Below are positions 1 to 10,182 of a DNA stretch of 50,006 nucleotides, piece by piece. Source of the stretch: Sphingobacteriaceae bacterium (GTDB lineage: Bacteria > Bacteroidota > Bacteroidia > Sphingobacteriales > Sphingobacteriaceae). The number at the start of each line of letters is the position of its first letter. Positions within the stretch are counted from its first letter, which is position 1. The translations under genes and the position numbers were made by a program. The notes below the pieces were generated by a model. The model ran no database searches, was not told where the DNA came from, and saw only the letters and a program-made list of their open reading frames with translations. The DNA is taken from assembly GCA_947460875.1 (NCBI GenBank), contig CANHGR010000015.1, positions 1-50,006 on the forward strand, given 5' to 3'.

Positions 1-927
1 AATAATACAAGGTGCCTTGTCTTTAGCTTGTTTAAATAAATCGCGTACTCGGGATGCGCCAACACCAACAAACATTTCTACAAAATCAGATCCCGATAAG
101 GAGAAGAAAGGAACTTGCGCCTCGCCGGCTACGGCTTTAGCCAACAAGGTTTTACCCGTTCCGGGTGCACCAATAAGCAATGCGCCTTTCGGTATCTTTC
201 CGCCAAGGTTTGTATATTTTTTTGGATTCTTAAGGAAATCTACGATCTCCATCACTTCCTGTTTCGCTTCTTCAAGGCCGGCGACGTCATTAAATGTAAC
301 TGAGACCTGTGATTCTTTGTCGAACAAAGTCGCCTTTGACTTTCCGATGTTAAATATTTGTCCGCCTGCACCTCCGCCTGCGCCACCACCCATGCGCTTC
401 ATAATAAACATCCAAATACCGATAAAAATGATAATCGGCAAGATGAACGACATGAACCAGCCGGTCCAGGGGCTTTCTCTCGACTCTGAATTTAAGGGTG
501 TACGCTGATCTGATGGAATATCTTTCTCAGCTTCCGTTAATTTAGCCTCAAAACTTTCGTAGGTAGCCTGCTGAAACGTGTATTGCGGTCCGGTAACCGG
601 CACGTTAAAGCTATTCTTTTTGTTTACATCACTATACTTGGGCAAAGCCAAACGATCTTTCTTAATGTATACCTCGATATTATAGAGATCGCCATTCTTG
701 TACGCAACAAGTTTCTCAACATCCCCGGCTTTCAGCATCTCATTTTCAAACTTCTGATAAGTTATCAACTTGGCAGAATTACTGCTAAAAACATATTGCA
801 CTAAGAACAGGCCAACGATGATGGCACCGTAAAGCCACATGATGTTAAAGCGCGGAGGCTTCGGTACAATTTTTTTACCTGGTGTCTTCTTAACTGTTTT
901 CTTTTTATCTGTACTGCTTTCTTCCAT
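1..927 (-). CDS. ftsH: ATP-dependent zinc metalloprotease FtsH, N-terminal part (cut by window edge)
   Basis: FtsH is a membrane-anchored AAA+ protease that degrades misfolded membrane proteins and some soluble regulators. Only the first 309 codons lie here; the second half of the AAA domain and the HExxH zinc protease domain run off the window start. Visible from the N-terminus are a Lys/Pro-rich cytosolic leader, a first membrane segment (about residues 29-46), a periplasmic domain, a second membrane segment (about 165-185), a Gly-rich linker with repeated GGGAGGG, and the AAA module starting with [11 protein letters not shown]. The Walker A motif GAPGTGKT is at residues 253-260. The start ATG at 925-927 fits the usual Bacteroidota N-terminus. 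The gene follows rsfS by 50 bp on the same strand, so the two are probably cotranscribed. The family assignment is firm. Confidence 0.97.
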   Translation of the reverse strand, partial: MEESSTDKKKTVKKTPGKKIVPKPPRFNIMWLYGAIIVGLFLVQYVFSSNSAKLITYQKFENEMLKAGDVEKLVAYKNGDLYNIEVYIKKDRLALPKYSDVNKKNSFNVPVTGPQYTFQQATYESFEAKLTEAEKDIPSDQRTPLNSESRESPWTGWFMSFILPIIIFIGIWMFIMKRMGGGAGGGAGGQIFNIGKSKATLFDKESQVSVTFNDVAGLEEAKQEVMEIVDFLKNPKKYTNLGGKIPKGALLIGAPGTGKTLLAKAVAGEAQVPFFSLSGSDFVEMFVGVGASRVRDLFKQAKDKAPCII

Positions 928-977
928 TTCAATTTATTCCAACAAGACGTAAATGATAATTAAGCCCGAACTATTTG

Positions 978-1352
978 TTAGGCACTTTGATAACTTTTCA
1001 ACTCTGCATCGCCCCACAACTCTTCAATTCCATAAAACTGGCGCTTGTCGGTCTTAAAGATGTGAACAACTACATCAACATAATCGAGCAAAATCCACTC
1101 TCCTTGCTGCAGGCCTTCTTTTCGCCAAGGCTCCTGTTGCAAAGCTTTGTAAACTTCCTCTTCAACGCTTAATGCAATTGCTTTTACTTGCGTACTTGAT
1201 TCGGCATGACAAATAACAAAGTAATCTGTGACAGAACTTTTTATATTCCTAAGATCTAACCGTACAATTTCGTTTCCCTTCTTTTCCTGAATTCCATAAA
1301 TAATGATCTCAGAGATATAGGTTGAGTCACTAATAACTTTGCTTTTTACCAT
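978..1352 (-). CDS. rsfS: Ribosome silencing factor RsfS (Iojap/YbeB family)
   Basis: The 124-residue protein has the RsfS/Iojap fold signatures: the DLRNIKSSVTDYFVICHAES stretch (about residues 33-52), the PWRKEG element and WILLDYVDVVVHIF near the C-terminus. RsfS binds ribosomal protein uL14 on the 50S subunit and blocks subunit joining when nutrients are scarce. Length is normal for the family (105-140 aa). It lies directly upstream of ftsH on the same strand, a common Bacteroidota order, and divergent from birA with only 37 bp between start codons, so both promoters must share that gap or reach into the coding ends. Confidence 0.95.
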   Translation of the reverse strand: MVKSKVISDSTYISEIIIYGIQEKKGNEIVRLDLRNIKSSVTDYFVICHAESSTQVKAIALSVEEEVYKALQQEPWRKEGLQQGEWILLDYVDVVVHIFKTDKRQFYGIEELWGDAELKSYQSA

Positions 1353-1370
1353 TAAAAAAAATTAGTTTTG
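1338..1370 (+). promoter_or_regulatory. Candidate Bacteroidota-type promoter for birA
   Basis: TTTG at 1338-1341 and TAGTTTTG at 1363-1370 are separated by 21 bp. They match the primary sigma factor pattern of Bacteroidota (TTTG at -33, TAnnTTTG at -7). The -33 element lies inside the rsfS 5' end. A transcript would begin near 1375-1377, about 14 nt before the TTG start of birA. This is pattern recognition only. Confidence 0.5.
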
Positions 1371-1389
1371 AACTATAAGTACTTCAATA

Positions 1390-2157
1390 TTGCAAAATAA
1401 CACTTTTTCAGGATTATTTATCGGACAAAATTTTGTCCATTTGCCATCTGTTGATTCTACCAACAATTATCTGAAGGAAGAGTTGTCAAAATCTACGCCA
1501 TTACCGGAAGGCACTGTAATAATGGCAGACAACCAGTTTGCCGGGAGAGGTCAAGTTAATAACACTTGGGTTTCTGAATCAGGCAAAAATCTCACTTTTT
1601 CTATTCTGCTCAATCCTTCTTTCCTTGCTCCCCACCAACAATTCAAACTCAATAAAACCGTTAGCGTCGCTATTAACGATAGTTTAAGGTCAATTATTGG
1701 CGAACGAGTTAAAATTAAGTGGCCTAACGATATCTTCATAGAAAATTATAAACTGGGGGGTGTATTGATAGAAAATATTATTCAAGGATCAAATTGGAAA
1801 CATGCCATTGTAGGCATAGGATTGAATATTAATCAAATAGATTTCCCGGATTGTTTGAAAAATGTTACATCGCTTAATAAGATATCAGGAAAAGAATATG
1901 ACGTAAATATTATATTAAGGACTGTTTGCCATGCCATTGAACGCGCTTACTTGTTTTTAAGAACATCCGCCTCTGAAAAGGTAGACATCCGATATCAAGA
2001 ACTTTTATACAGGCTAAGCGAGAATCATTTTTTTCGAATAAATGGCGAAGAACAACTGGGTAAAATAATTGGGGTAGACGAATCTGGATTGCTGATCGTA
2101 GATTTTTTAGGGATTCATCGTACCTTTGGCTTTAAGGAAATAGAATATGTGATTTAA
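1390..2157 (+). CDS. birA: Biotin--[acetyl-CoA-carboxylase] ligase, monofunctional
   Basis: Biotin protein ligase activates biotin with ATP and attaches it to the lysine of biotin carboxyl carrier proteins, feeding fatty acid synthesis. The 255 residues show VDSTN (about 21-25), the biotinyl-AMP loop GRGQ (52-55), KWPNDIF (catalytic Lys) and GGVLIE. There is no N-terminal winged-helix domain, so this is a class I enzyme that does not double as a repressor. The reading frame opens with TTG at 1390; no ATG in frame lies close enough upstream, and the next internal ATG would delete the VDSTN motif, so TTG is the likely start. It ends 6 bp before dsbD, suggesting a birA-dsbD-pfkA transcript. Confidence 0.95.
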   Translation: MQNNTFSGLFIGQNFVHLPSVDSTNNYLKEELSKSTPLPEGTVIMADNQFAGRGQVNNTWVSESGKNLTFSILLNPSFLAPHQQFKLNKTVSVAINDSLRSIIGERVKIKWPNDIFIENYKLGGVLIENIIQGSNWKHAIVGIGLNINQIDFPDCLKNVTSLNKISGKEYDVNIILRTVCHAIERAYLFLRTSASEKVDIRYQELLYRLSENHFFRINGEEQLGKIIGVDESGLLIVDFLGIHRTFGFKEIEYVI

Positions 2158-2163
2158 GGTAAT

Positions 2164-4206
2164 ATGAAAAAACTGATTTTCCTTTTGATGTGTTTCGTTC
2201 TGATAAACAATGCTTTTTCTCAAATCGAGACCCCAGTCAGTTGGCGTTTTTCTTCGGAAAAAATCTCGACTACCAACGCAACCCTTGTTATCACTGCTAA
2301 AGTTGCACCAGGATGGCATATCTATTCAACTAATATCCCGGAAGGGGGTCCGATTCCAACTTCATTTAAATTTAATAAATCTGCCGACTACAGCCTCGTA
2401 GGGAAACTGATCGAAGCAAAGCCGGAAAGTGCTTTCGATAAGAATTTTGGGATGCAGATTTCCTGGCATAGCGGATTGGTTGAATTTAAGCAAAAGATCA
2501 AATTGAACTCCTCCGCTACCACGGTTACCGGCGTGTTGGAATTTATGGTTTGTAACGATCAAAAATGCCTACCGCCTGAGGAAATAGAATTCAAGATAGC
2601 TGTTAATTCTATGGGCGAAAGCGGTGTTATATCTGACGAAACAGCTAAGCCGGTTTCAAATCTATCTGCGATACAGCCCTCAAGAAGCGTTGATCTTGCT
2701 GATGATCAGAAAACAATAAGCACGGATTTTGGTCGTTCAGCATCTAAAGATTCCGGCTCGCAGTCTAAATGGTGGTTTTTAGAGATTTTTATCGCCGGAT
2801 TTATTGGTGGTTTGGCGGCATTTTTTATGCCTTGTATCTATCCAATGATACCACTCACCATTTCCTACTTCACCAAAAAATCAGGCTCCAGGACAAAGGC
2901 AATTCAAAGTGCGCTGATTTATGGATTATCAATAATTAGTATTTACGTCGGTCTTGGATTACTTGTCACATTTTTATTCGGTGCTTCTGCACTGAATGAG
3001 GCGGCAAGCAGCGCGACATTCAATTTGTTGTTCTTTATAATGCTCGTTGTGTTTGCCATTTCATTTTTAGGAGCTTTTGAAATTACGCTTCCGTCATCCC
3101 TGGTAAATAAAGCTGATGAAAAGTCGAATGTCGGCGGATTTATTGGTTTGTTCTTCATGGCATTTACTCTTGCCCTTGTTTCTTTTTCGTGTACCGGACC
3201 AATAATTGGTTACCTTCTCGTTGACAGTGTTTCCAAGGGAACATATTTAGGTCCTGCAATCGGAATGTTTGGATTTTCCTTCGCATTAGCAATACCTTTT
3301 ACCTTGTTTGCGGCTTTTCCATCGTGGTTGAAACGATTGCCCAGTTCGGGTGGTTGGTTAAATACGGTGAAGGTTTCACTAGGTTTTTTAGAGCTCGCAC
3401 TTGCGTTCAAATTTTTATCAAACGTCGATCTTGCCTACCACTGGAATATCCTCGACAGGGATATATTTTTAGTTATTTGGATAATAATCTTCGGCATGTT
3501 GGGCATTTATTTACTCGGGAAATTAACGCTTTCGACTGATAGTGCAATTCAAACACTGTCTCTACCCAGACTTTTTGTTTCAATGTTAGTATTAGGCTTT
3601 ACTATTTACATGATTCCAGGCTTGTGGGGAGCACCGCTAAAGGGCATAAGTGCTTGGCTTCCGCCTCAGAGCACCCAAGAGTTTGATCTGTTTTCAAACA
3701 ATTCTTCGTCCATTTCAAAATCAACTGAAACTCCCGGAAAAAAATATAACACTCTTTTTCACGCACCAAATGGCATCGATGCTTTTTTTGATTATGATCA
3801 GGGCATGGAACAAGCAAAAAAGCTAAATAAACCTGCGCTGATAGATTTTACCGGGTGGAGCTGCACAAATTGCAGAAAAATGGAAGCTTCTGTTTGGGCA
3901 GATCCCGAAGTACTAAAACGCCTAAAAGAAGACTTCGTCTTGATATCTTTGTATGTAGATGATAAAACCGAGCTGGCAGAAAATGAAAAATACACTGCCA
4001 AAAGCGGAAAAAAGATTAAATATATCGGCCAAAAATGGAGCGATTTTCAAGCTGTACGATTTAACACGAATTCACAGCCATTTTATGTCATTGTAGACAC
4101 AGTTGGCCGAGAACTCATTGCACCTCAAGCTTTTAACTTAGACGTTAACAATTACATTGAATTTTTAGAAAGCGGTAAAACAGCCTTTTCAAAAACAACA
4201 CTATGA
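2164..4206 (+). CDS. dsbD: Thiol:disulfide interchange protein DsbD (three-domain form)
   Basis: DsbD passes reducing power from cytosolic thioredoxin across the inner membrane to periplasmic thiol proteins. A signal peptide (about 1-20) precedes an N-terminal DsbD-alpha-like domain with the cysteine pair in CNDQKC. A central eight-helix membrane domain follows, whose redox pair is the Cys of FFMPCIYP in the first helix and of SFSCTGP in a later one. The C-terminal thioredoxin domain has active site WSCTNC (C567 and C570). All three redox pairs are present, so the protein looks functional. Length of 680 aa is usual for Bacteroidota. The stop codon overlaps the pfkA start (ATGA, 4203-4206), so translation is probably coupled. 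Confidence 0.95.
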   Translation: MKKLIFLLMCFVLINNAFSQIETPVSWRFSSEKISTTNATLVITAKVAPGWHIYSTNIPEGGPIPTSFKFNKSADYSLVGKLIEAKPESAFDKNFGMQISWHSGLVEFKQKIKLNSSATTVTGVLEFMVCNDQKCLPPEEIEFKIAVNSMGESGVISDETAKPVSNLSAIQPSRSVDLADDQKTISTDFGRSASKDSGSQSKWWFLEIFIAGFIGGLAAFFMPCIYPMIPLTISYFTKKSGSRTKAIQSALIYGLSIISIYVGLGLLVTFLFGASALNEAASSATFNLLFFIMLVVFAISFLGAFEITLPSSLVNKADEKSNVGGFIGLFFMAFTLALVSFSCTGPIIGYLLVDSVSKGTYLGPAIGMFGFSFALAIPFTLFAAFPSWLKRLPSSGGWLNTVKVSLGFLELALAFKFLSNVDLAYHWNILDRDIFLVIWIIIFGMLGIYLLGKLTLSTDSAIQTLSLPRLFVSMLVLGFTIYMIPGLWGAPLKGISAWLPPQSTQEFDLFSNNSSSISKSTETPGKKYNTLFHAPNGIDAFFDYDQGMEQAKKLNKPALIDFTGWSCTNCRKMEASVWADPEVLKRLKEDFVLISLYVDDKTELAENEKYTAKSGKKIKYIGQKWSDFQAVRFNTNSQPFYVIVDTVGRELIAPQAFNLDVNNYIEFLESGKTAFSKTTL

Positions 4207-5180
4207 GTAAAATAACAAGTATAGGTATTTGTACTTCAGGAGGCGATGCTCCAGGCATGAATGCGGCAATTAGGGCAGTAGTCCGAACAGCGCTTTTCAG
4301 CCGAATACAGGTTACCGGAATTATGAGAGGATATGAGGGAATGATTAATGGTGAGTTTATCCCGATGGAAAGAAGTTCTGTAGCCAATATTATTCAACGT
4401 GGTGGTACTATTCTAAAAACTGCCAGAAGTGAAGAATTCCGAACAAAAGATGGGAGAAGAAAAGCATACGAACAATTATTAAAACAAGGAATCAATGCGC
4501 TAGTCGTAATAGGAGGCGACGGTACTTTTACAGGAGCTCAAGCATTTCTGGAAGAGTTTGACATACCGATAGTAGGGCTGCCCGGCACTATTGACAATGA
4601 TTTACAGGGAACAGATTTTACGATCGGGTATGATACAGCCATAAACACAGTTGTTAACGCAGTAGATAAAATTCGCGATACGGCAGAATCTCACGACCGC
4701 GTGTTTATCGTAGAGGTTATGGGAAGAGATTCTGGATTAATTGCATTAAGAAGTGGCATAGGAGTAGGCGCAGAAGCAATTTTAATTCCTGAAACAAAAA
4801 CTGATATAAACGCTTTAATAAAAAGACTGGAAAAAGGCAGGAAGGATAAATCTTCAAAAATAATAATTGTCGCTGAAGGTGATGATGCAGGCGGCGCATT
4901 TGAAGTTGCAAGGGTGGTAAAGGAAAGGTTTCCAAATTACGACACTCGATTGTCTATACTTGGTCATATACAAAGAGGGGGAAGTCCTTCCTGCATGGAT
5001 CGCGTTCTTGCAAGCAGACTAGGGGTAGCGTCGGTGGAGTCTCTGTTGCAAGGCAGAACGGGTGAAATGATCGGTATTGTGCATGGTGATATCGTATATA
5101 CACCATTTGGTCATGCCATTAAACATATCGCGGAAGTAAACCCAAGCCTGTTAAAAATAGTTGAAATTTTATCTTTATAA
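4203..5180 (+). CDS. pfkA: ATP-dependent 6-phosphofructokinase
   Basis: PfkA phosphorylates fructose 6-phosphate to fructose 1,6-bisphosphate, the committing step of glycolysis. The 325-residue protein has GGDAPGMN (13-20, ATP binding), GGDGTF (104-109) and the catalytic loop PGTIDND (127-133, D131 as base). The Gly after Asp in GGDG and the Gly in PGTIDND are the residues found in ATP users; pyrophosphate-dependent enzymes carry Asp and Lys there. Allosteric-site elements such as GHIQRGGSPS are also present. The length equals the classic bacterial subunit. It overlaps the end of dsbD by 4 bp. Confidence 0.97.
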   Translation: MSKITSIGICTSGGDAPGMNAAIRAVVRTALFSRIQVTGIMRGYEGMINGEFIPMERSSVANIIQRGGTILKTARSEEFRTKDGRRKAYEQLLKQGINALVVIGGDGTFTGAQAFLEEFDIPIVGLPGTIDNDLQGTDFTIGYDTAINTVVNAVDKIRDTAESHDRVFIVEVMGRDSGLIALRSGIGVGAEAILIPETKTDINALIKRLEKGRKDKSSKIIIVAEGDDAGGAFEVARVVKERFPNYDTRLSILGHIQRGGSPSCMDRVLASRLGVASVESLLQGRTGEMIGIVHGDIVYTPFGHAIKHIAEVNPSLLKIVEILSL

Positions 5181-5342
5181 TTAAATTTTATATTAACTAT
5201 ACATGTCAGCGCTATAAAAATTATCTTTAAAACTGACTTTAATTATGAGGATCTTCTTTTTTAAAAGATATTTGGAAAAGAATTGAGCTTATTATTTTTA
5301 AAATTTATAGAAACATCTAAAAAAACAAAATTTAATTATATT

Positions 5343-6587
5343 ATGAAACGATCAAATCTTTCTCTAAGCCTATTAACCGTACTCGCGGGACTCCTATTGG
5401 GATTTACAGACCCAATAGATAAAGTGACAAAAAAGGAAAACAAACAAGTAGTCCCAACTTTAAAGCTTCAGGCGGTTGCAGAAGGACTAAGGTCGCCTAT
5501 GGCGCTCGCTTTTCCTGACGACGGAACTGGTCGTACTTTCATTGCTGATCAACACGGAGTAATTTCTATTATGGACAAGAAAGGGATTGTGAGTGCTACA
5601 CCTTTCCTTGACCTTCGTAGTAAGATCGTCATCAATCAAGGCTATGACGAGAGGGGTCTGTTAAACGTGGTTTTGCATCCGCAATTTAAATCAAATGGCA
5701 AATTCTATGTCTACTATAGTGCCCGCTTAATGGCCCCTGTACAAGGTGTAAACAACAAAAGCATACTTTCAGAATTTAAAGTCTCTGCTACAAACCCCAA
5801 TATAGCAGATACTACTTCCGAAAAAGTACTTTTTTCACTTGATGATCCGGAAAGCAACCACAACGGCGGTGCCATGGCTTTCGGTCCGGACGGCTATTTC
5901 TATATCAGCATAGGCGACGGTGGCGGAGCCGGTGACCGGCATGGCCCAACCGGATTTGGTCAGAATCTTAATGTGTTTTTCGGAAAAATTCTAAGAATTG
6001 ATGTTAACAAAGGCTCGCCATACGCTATCCCGGCTGACAATCCATTTGTTGGAAGAGCCGATGTGAGACCTGAGATTTGGGCGTATGGCCTTAGAAATGT
6101 CTGGCGCTTTTCCTTTGACAAAGTTTCAAAACAATTATTTGCCGGCGAAGTAGGTCAGAATCTATATGAAGAAGTTGATATTATTGAAAAAGGCGGCAAT
6201 TACGGGTGGCGGACCATGGAAGCAAATTACTGCTTTAATCCGGCAAATGGATGCGATATGACAGGCCTCAAGCTACCTATTCATGAGTATCATCATTCTG
6301 TAGGTATAAGCATTACGGGTGGCTATATTTACAATGGTAAAGCTTTATCTTCTGAATATAAAGGGCGTTATATTTTTGGCGATTACAACGTCGGTCGTAT
6401 GTTTTATATTGAAAAATCTGGCGACAAATGGAACAACCAAGATATAACTCTAGTCAATAAACCAGCGGGAGCATTTCGTCTATTATCATTTGCCGAAGAT
6501 CTTGCCGGCGAAATCTATGTTTTGGCCAAGACCAATGACGGTATATCTCAAACAAAAGGAATAGTTTACAAACTAGTTAAACCCTAA
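5343..6587 (+). CDS. Secreted PQQ-dependent (aldose) sugar dehydrogenase, GSDH family
   Basis: The protein is a soluble glucose/sorbosone dehydrogenase-type six-bladed beta-propeller. These enzymes oxidise aldose sugars in the periplasm with pyrroloquinoline quinone and Ca2+. Family motifs seen are the opening [65 protein letters not shown] and [23 protein letters not shown]. The frame is open from 5283, but the ATG at 5343 gives a proper signal peptide (residues 1-22 or so) and was chosen. No pqq synthesis genes are in the window, so cofactor supply is unknown. The stop codon overlaps the gmhA start by one base (TAATG), implying cotranscription. Confidence 0.85.
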   Translation: MKRSNLSLSLLTVLAGLLLGFTDPIDKVTKKENKQVVPTLKLQAVAEGLRSPMALAFPDDGTGRTFIADQHGVISIMDKKGIVSATPFLDLRSKIVINQGYDERGLLNVVLHPQFKSNGKFYVYYSARLMAPVQGVNNKSILSEFKVSATNPNIADTTSEKVLFSLDDPESNHNGGAMAFGPDGYFYISIGDGGGAGDRHGPTGFGQNLNVFFGKILRIDVNKGSPYAIPADNPFVGRADVRPEIWAYGLRNVWRFSFDKVSKQLFAGEVGQNLYEEVDIIEKGGNYGWRTMEANYCFNPANGCDMTGLKLPIHEYHHSVGISITGGYIYNGKALSSEYKGRYIFGDYNVGRMFYIEKSGDKWNNQDITLVNKPAGAFRLLSFAEDLAGEIYVLAKTNDGISQTKGIVYKLVKP

Positions 6588-7150
6588 TGGATAGTATAAG
6601 GAAACATTTTGAAGAAGCTCAATCCATCTTAAACGAGTTTCTCAATAATGCCAACTTAATTAAAATAGAAGAAGCGGGTAAAGTACTGGTCAATGCCATC
6701 AAAAATGGCAAAAAAATCATTTCCTGTGGAAACGGGGGATCTATGTGTGATGCTATGCATTTTGCAGAAGAACTTTCTGGACGCTATCGCAATGACAGAC
6801 CGGCATTTCCAGCAATTTCAATCTCTGATCCATCACACATATCTTGTGTAGCTAACGATTATGGTTATGATGCCGTTTTTTCAAGAATGGTTGAAGCGAT
6901 AGGGCAATCAGGCGATGTATTATTCGCAATCAGTACAAGCGGAAACTCTCAAAATGTAATTCACGCAATAAATGCTGCTAAACTTAAAAATATGTTAGTA
7001 ATTGCCCTAACAGCCAAAACTGGAGGAAAAATTGCTCAATTATGCGACGTAGAAATTAGAGCTCCTTATTCAGACTTTTCAGACAGAGCACAGGAAATAC
7101 ACATCAAAATTATACATTCTCTTATCGATTATATAGAGCGGCACGTTTAG
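6587..7150 (+). CDS. gmhA: Phosphoheptose isomerase GmhA (SIS domain)
   Basis: GmhA converts sedoheptulose 7-phosphate to D-glycero-D-manno-heptose 7-phosphate, the first step of ADP-heptose synthesis for lipopolysaccharide core. The 187-residue SIS-domain protein carries CGNGGS (47-52), [19 protein letters not shown] with E61/E62, STSGNS (116-121), and the C-terminal QEIHIKIIH with H172 and H177 where family catalytic residues lie. Length matches E. coli GmhA. It starts inside the stop codon of the sugar dehydrogenase and its own stop codon lies inside a terminator hairpin. No other heptose genes are nearby. Confidence 0.9.
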   Translation: MDSIRKHFEEAQSILNEFLNNANLIKIEEAGKVLVNAIKNGKKIISCGNGGSMCDAMHFAEELSGRYRNDRPAFPAISISDPSHISCVANDYGYDAVFSRMVEAIGQSGDVLFAISTSGNSQNVIHAINAAKLKNMLVIALTAKTGGKIAQLCDVEIRAPYSDFSDRAQEIHIKIIHSLIDYIERHV

Positions 7151-7163
7151 TGCCGCTTTTTTT
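7138..7163. terminator. Bidirectional intrinsic terminator between gmhA and nadA
   Basis: A perfect 7-bp stem, GCGGCAC (7138-7144) with GTGCCGC (7150-7156), closes a 5-nt loop and is followed by seven T residues (7157-7163). The gmhA stop codon (7148-7150) sits in the loop and stem, and the nadA stop codon (7162-7164) overlaps the T-run. For nadA transcription the hairpin lies just beyond its stop codon, so it can serve both convergent genes. Confidence 0.85.
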
Positions 7164-8154
7164 ACAATCCGAACTTTGCAGATATTTCAAGCATTCTCTC
7201 AATAGGCTTTCTCGCCTTTTCAATTATTTCTAAAGGAATAGTTATCTCAGGCATTTCATTTTTTAAACACAGGTATAATTTTTCTAGTGTATTTCTTTTC
7301 ATGTGCGGACAGTCATTGCACGCGCAAACGTTATTTGGAGGCGCAGGAATAAATATCTTATCAGGATTGGCCTTTTCCATCTGATGTATAATTCCACTCT
7401 CTGTAGCCACTATAAATTCTTTACTCTTGCTGTTAATAGTAAAATTTAATAGCCCGGTTGTCGATCCAATATAATCTGCGATTTTTAAAACTACGTCTTC
7501 ACATTCCGGATGTGCAATAAACAATGCTTCGGGGTGGCGTTCCTTTAATTTCGTTATTTTTTGTATCGAAAAAATCTCATGCACCATACATGCACCGTTC
7601 CATAATACAAGATCTCTTCCAGTCTTTTTAGCGACATACTTTCCAAGATTTTTATCCGGACCAAAAATTATTTTTTGACCTATCGGTAGGCTTTCAACTA
7701 TTTGAACTGCATTAGACGATGTGCAAACAATATCACTCAAAGCCTTCAATTCTGCCGTACAATTTACATAGGTAATTACCAAATGATCTGGATATTTCTC
7801 TTTAAACTTCGTAAATAAATGTGGCGGACAGCTATCTGATAACGAGCATCCTGCCTTTAAATCCGGTAATAAAACCTTCTTTGTAGGTGATAATATTTTT
7901 GCAGTTTCGGCCATGAAGTGCACGCCGGCAAAAACGATAATATCGGCCTTTGTTTTAGCTGCCTCTTGCGATAATCCCAAACTATCCCCAATATAATCAG
8001 CAATATCTTGGATATCAGGTTCTTGATAGTAATGAGCGAGAATAACAGCATTTTTTTCTTTTTTTAATTTATTTATTTCTTCAAAAAGATCGAGCGATGG
8101 GTCTATGGGTTCATCTATAAATCCTTTGATATTTAATTCTACTAATCTATCCAT
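7162..8154 (-). CDS. nadA: Quinolinate synthase NadA
   Basis: NadA condenses iminoaspartate with dihydroxyacetone phosphate to quinolinate in de novo NAD synthesis, using a [4Fe-4S] cluster. The 330 residues show [20 protein letters not shown] (about 39-58), AGCSLSDSC (C103), NGACMVHE (C189) and [10 protein letters not shown] (C282), the three cluster ligands of the family. The frame is open a few codons further to 8169, but ATG at 8154 gives the usual N-terminus. It is divergent from nadB across a long AT-rich gap, so the two enzymes that act together have separate but adjacent promoters. Confidence 0.96.
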   Translation of the reverse strand: MDRLVELNIKGFIDEPIDPSLDLFEEINKLKKEKNAVILAHYYQEPDIQDIADYIGDSLGLSQEAAKTKADIIVFAGVHFMAETAKILSPTKKVLLPDLKAGCSLSDSCPPHLFTKFKEKYPDHLVITYVNCTAELKALSDIVCTSSNAVQIVESLPIGQKIIFGPDKNLGKYVAKKTGRDLVLWNGACMVHEIFSIQKITKLKERHPEALFIAHPECEDVVLKIADYIGSTTGLLNFTINSKSKEFIVATESGIIHQMEKANPDKIFIPAPPNNVCACNDCPHMKRNTLEKLYLCLKNEMPEITIPLEIIEKARKPIERMLEISAKFGL

Positions 8155-8565
8155 TTGTCCACACTTCAATAATTATAATTTATTATATAAAAAGAATACT
8201 ATTGTTTATTATGATGTTAGTTATGTTAAGAAAATATAAGGTGAATTTTTGATATTCTTATTTATAAGTTTCTTTCAACAAATTATTAACACAAATACTT
8301 AATTTCTTTACTTGGAGCTAGGTTTTGTGTAGATAAGTTGATCAGGTTGTTGTTACGACGTTGATATTTTAGTTCTAGTTTTTAGGTTAACAAAATCAAA
8401 TTCGTTGCGCAAAACTATTTAGTAATTTTTTTGTTTTAGGATCAAATCAAGCCAATAGAGCTTTTTTAAAAATCTTGAAATAGTTTCTAGACAAAATTAA
8501 CATCTTTATAGCTGTTTATATACATTTTATAAAAGCATAGATGATTCGTATAATTTTTTGTTTAA
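8155..8565. other. AT-rich nadA-nadB divergent intergenic region
   Basis: About 410 bp without a convincing coding frame separates the divergent NAD genes. It is strongly AT-rich. It must hold promoters for both genes, but I found no complete TTTG/TAnnTTTG pair at good spacing on either strand, only partial matches such as TACTATTG near 8199. No riboswitch, tRNA or repeat was recognised. Confidence 0.4.
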
Positions 8566-10152
8566 ATGAGAAACGTTGATTTTCTTATAATTGGGTCAGG
8601 AATAGCTGGTTTGAGTTTCGCTTTAAAGGCGGCAAAGCACGGTAAAGTGCTTATTGTCACGAAAGCGAATGAGGATGAGTCTAATACCAAATACGCGCAA
8701 GGTGGTGTTGCTGTCGTTGTGGACGAAGAGGATTCTTTTGAAAAACATATAAGGGATACGTTAATTGCAGGAGACGGTTTATGTGATAGAAATATTGTAG
8801 ATATTGTCGTAAAAGAGGGGCCCGAAAGAATACAGGAGATAATCGATTATGGGACCAATTTTGATAAAACCAACCGTGGTTTGTATGATCTTGCCAAGGA
8901 AGGAGGTCATTCGGAACATCGGGTGTTACACTATAAAGATATTACTGGCTTCGAGATAGAAAGAGCGCTATTGGAGCAAATTCACAAAGATCCTAACATT
9001 GAAATCCTAACACATTTTTTGGCAATAGAGTTAATTACCCAACACCACTTGGGCGAATTAGTAGGAAAAAATTCGACAGATATTACTTGTTATGGTGTTT
9101 ATGTGTTGGATACTACCGACAATTCTGTTGAAGTAATAGTATCAAAAACGACTGTAATGGCAACCGGCGGTGCGGGTCATATTTATTCGACGACGACCAA
9201 TCCGGTGATTGCTACCGGCGATGGTATTGCAATGGTCTACAGGGCAAAAGGGAAAGTTAGAAATATGGAATTTATACAATTTCATCCTACGGCTTTATAT
9301 TGTCCCGGCGAATATCCCTCTTTTTTAATTTCTGAAGCGGTAAGAGGCTTTGGCGGAGTATTGAAGACCAAAGATGGCGAGGAGTTTATGCATTTGTATG
9401 ATCCGCGAAAGTCTCTGGCCTCGAGGGATATTGTCGCTCGAGCAATTGATTCTGAAATGAAAAAATCCGGCGATGATTTTGTGTATTTAGATATTCGGCA
9501 TCGTTCAAAGGAGGATATTTTAGTGCATTTTCCTAATATTTATGCGAAGTGTCTAAGCATTGGAATTGACATGACGCGCGATATGATACCAGTAACACCG
9601 GCGGCCCATTATATGTGTGGTGGAATTATGGTCGATGATTTCGGTCGCTCAACGATTAAAAGACTTTACGCCTGCGGTGAATGCGCTTCTACGGGACTTC
9701 ACGGCGCTAATCGACTTGCTTCTAATTCTTTGTTAGAAGCCACAGTTTTTGCAGATAGGATTTACCGCGATGCCACGGCCAATTTTGTTGAAAACGATAT
9801 TCCAGTGAATATCCCCGAGTGGGACGATTCGAACACAAGGTTGTTGAATGAAGATATTCTTGTAACCCACAATCTGAGAGAAACTCAAAAAGTGATGAGT
9901 GATTATGTAGGCATAGTACGGTCAGATTTTAGATTGGACAGGGCGATGCGCCGACTTGGTTTAATTTATGACGAGACAGAAACTTTTTATAAGATGACCA
10001 AACTATCTGTTAAATTATGCGAACTTAGAAATGTTATACAGTGCGCCTATTTAGTGATAAAATCTGCGATGCTTAGAAAGGAAAGTCGTGGCTTGCACTA
10101 TACCACAGATTATCCCGAACACTTAGATAATCCGAATGATACTGTTTTCTAG
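8566..10152 (+). CDS. nadB: L-aspartate oxidase NadB
   Basis: NadB is an FAD enzyme that oxidises L-aspartate to iminoaspartate, the substrate of NadA. The 528 residues begin with the dinucleotide-binding GSGIAGLSFAL (from residue 10), followed by NTKYAQGGVAVV, GGHSEHRVLH, MATGGAGHIY, EFIQFHPTALY and SRDIVARAID, all typical of the succinate dehydrogenase/fumarate reductase flavoprotein family. CGECASTGLHGANRLASNSL contains the active-site Arg region. The length is normal and no frameshift is seen. It sits opposite nadA; nadC is not in the window. Confidence 0.96.
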   Translation: MRNVDFLIIGSGIAGLSFALKAAKHGKVLIVTKANEDESNTKYAQGGVAVVVDEEDSFEKHIRDTLIAGDGLCDRNIVDIVVKEGPERIQEIIDYGTNFDKTNRGLYDLAKEGGHSEHRVLHYKDITGFEIERALLEQIHKDPNIEILTHFLAIELITQHHLGELVGKNSTDITCYGVYVLDTTDNSVEVIVSKTTVMATGGAGHIYSTTTNPVIATGDGIAMVYRAKGKVRNMEFIQFHPTALYCPGEYPSFLISEAVRGFGGVLKTKDGEEFMHLYDPRKSLASRDIVARAIDSEMKKSGDDFVYLDIRHRSKEDILVHFPNIYAKCLSIGIDMTRDMIPVTPAAHYMCGGIMVDDFGRSTIKRLYACGECASTGLHGANRLASNSLLEATVFADRIYRDATANFVENDIPVNIPEWDDSNTRLLNEDILVTHNLRETQKVMSDYVGIVRSDFRLDRAMRRLGLIYDETETFYKMTKLSVKLCELRNVIQCAYLVIKSAMLRKESRGLHYTTDYPEHLDNPNDTVF

Positions 10153-10182
10153 GATGTTATTTATTCAATTTGATTATATAGT

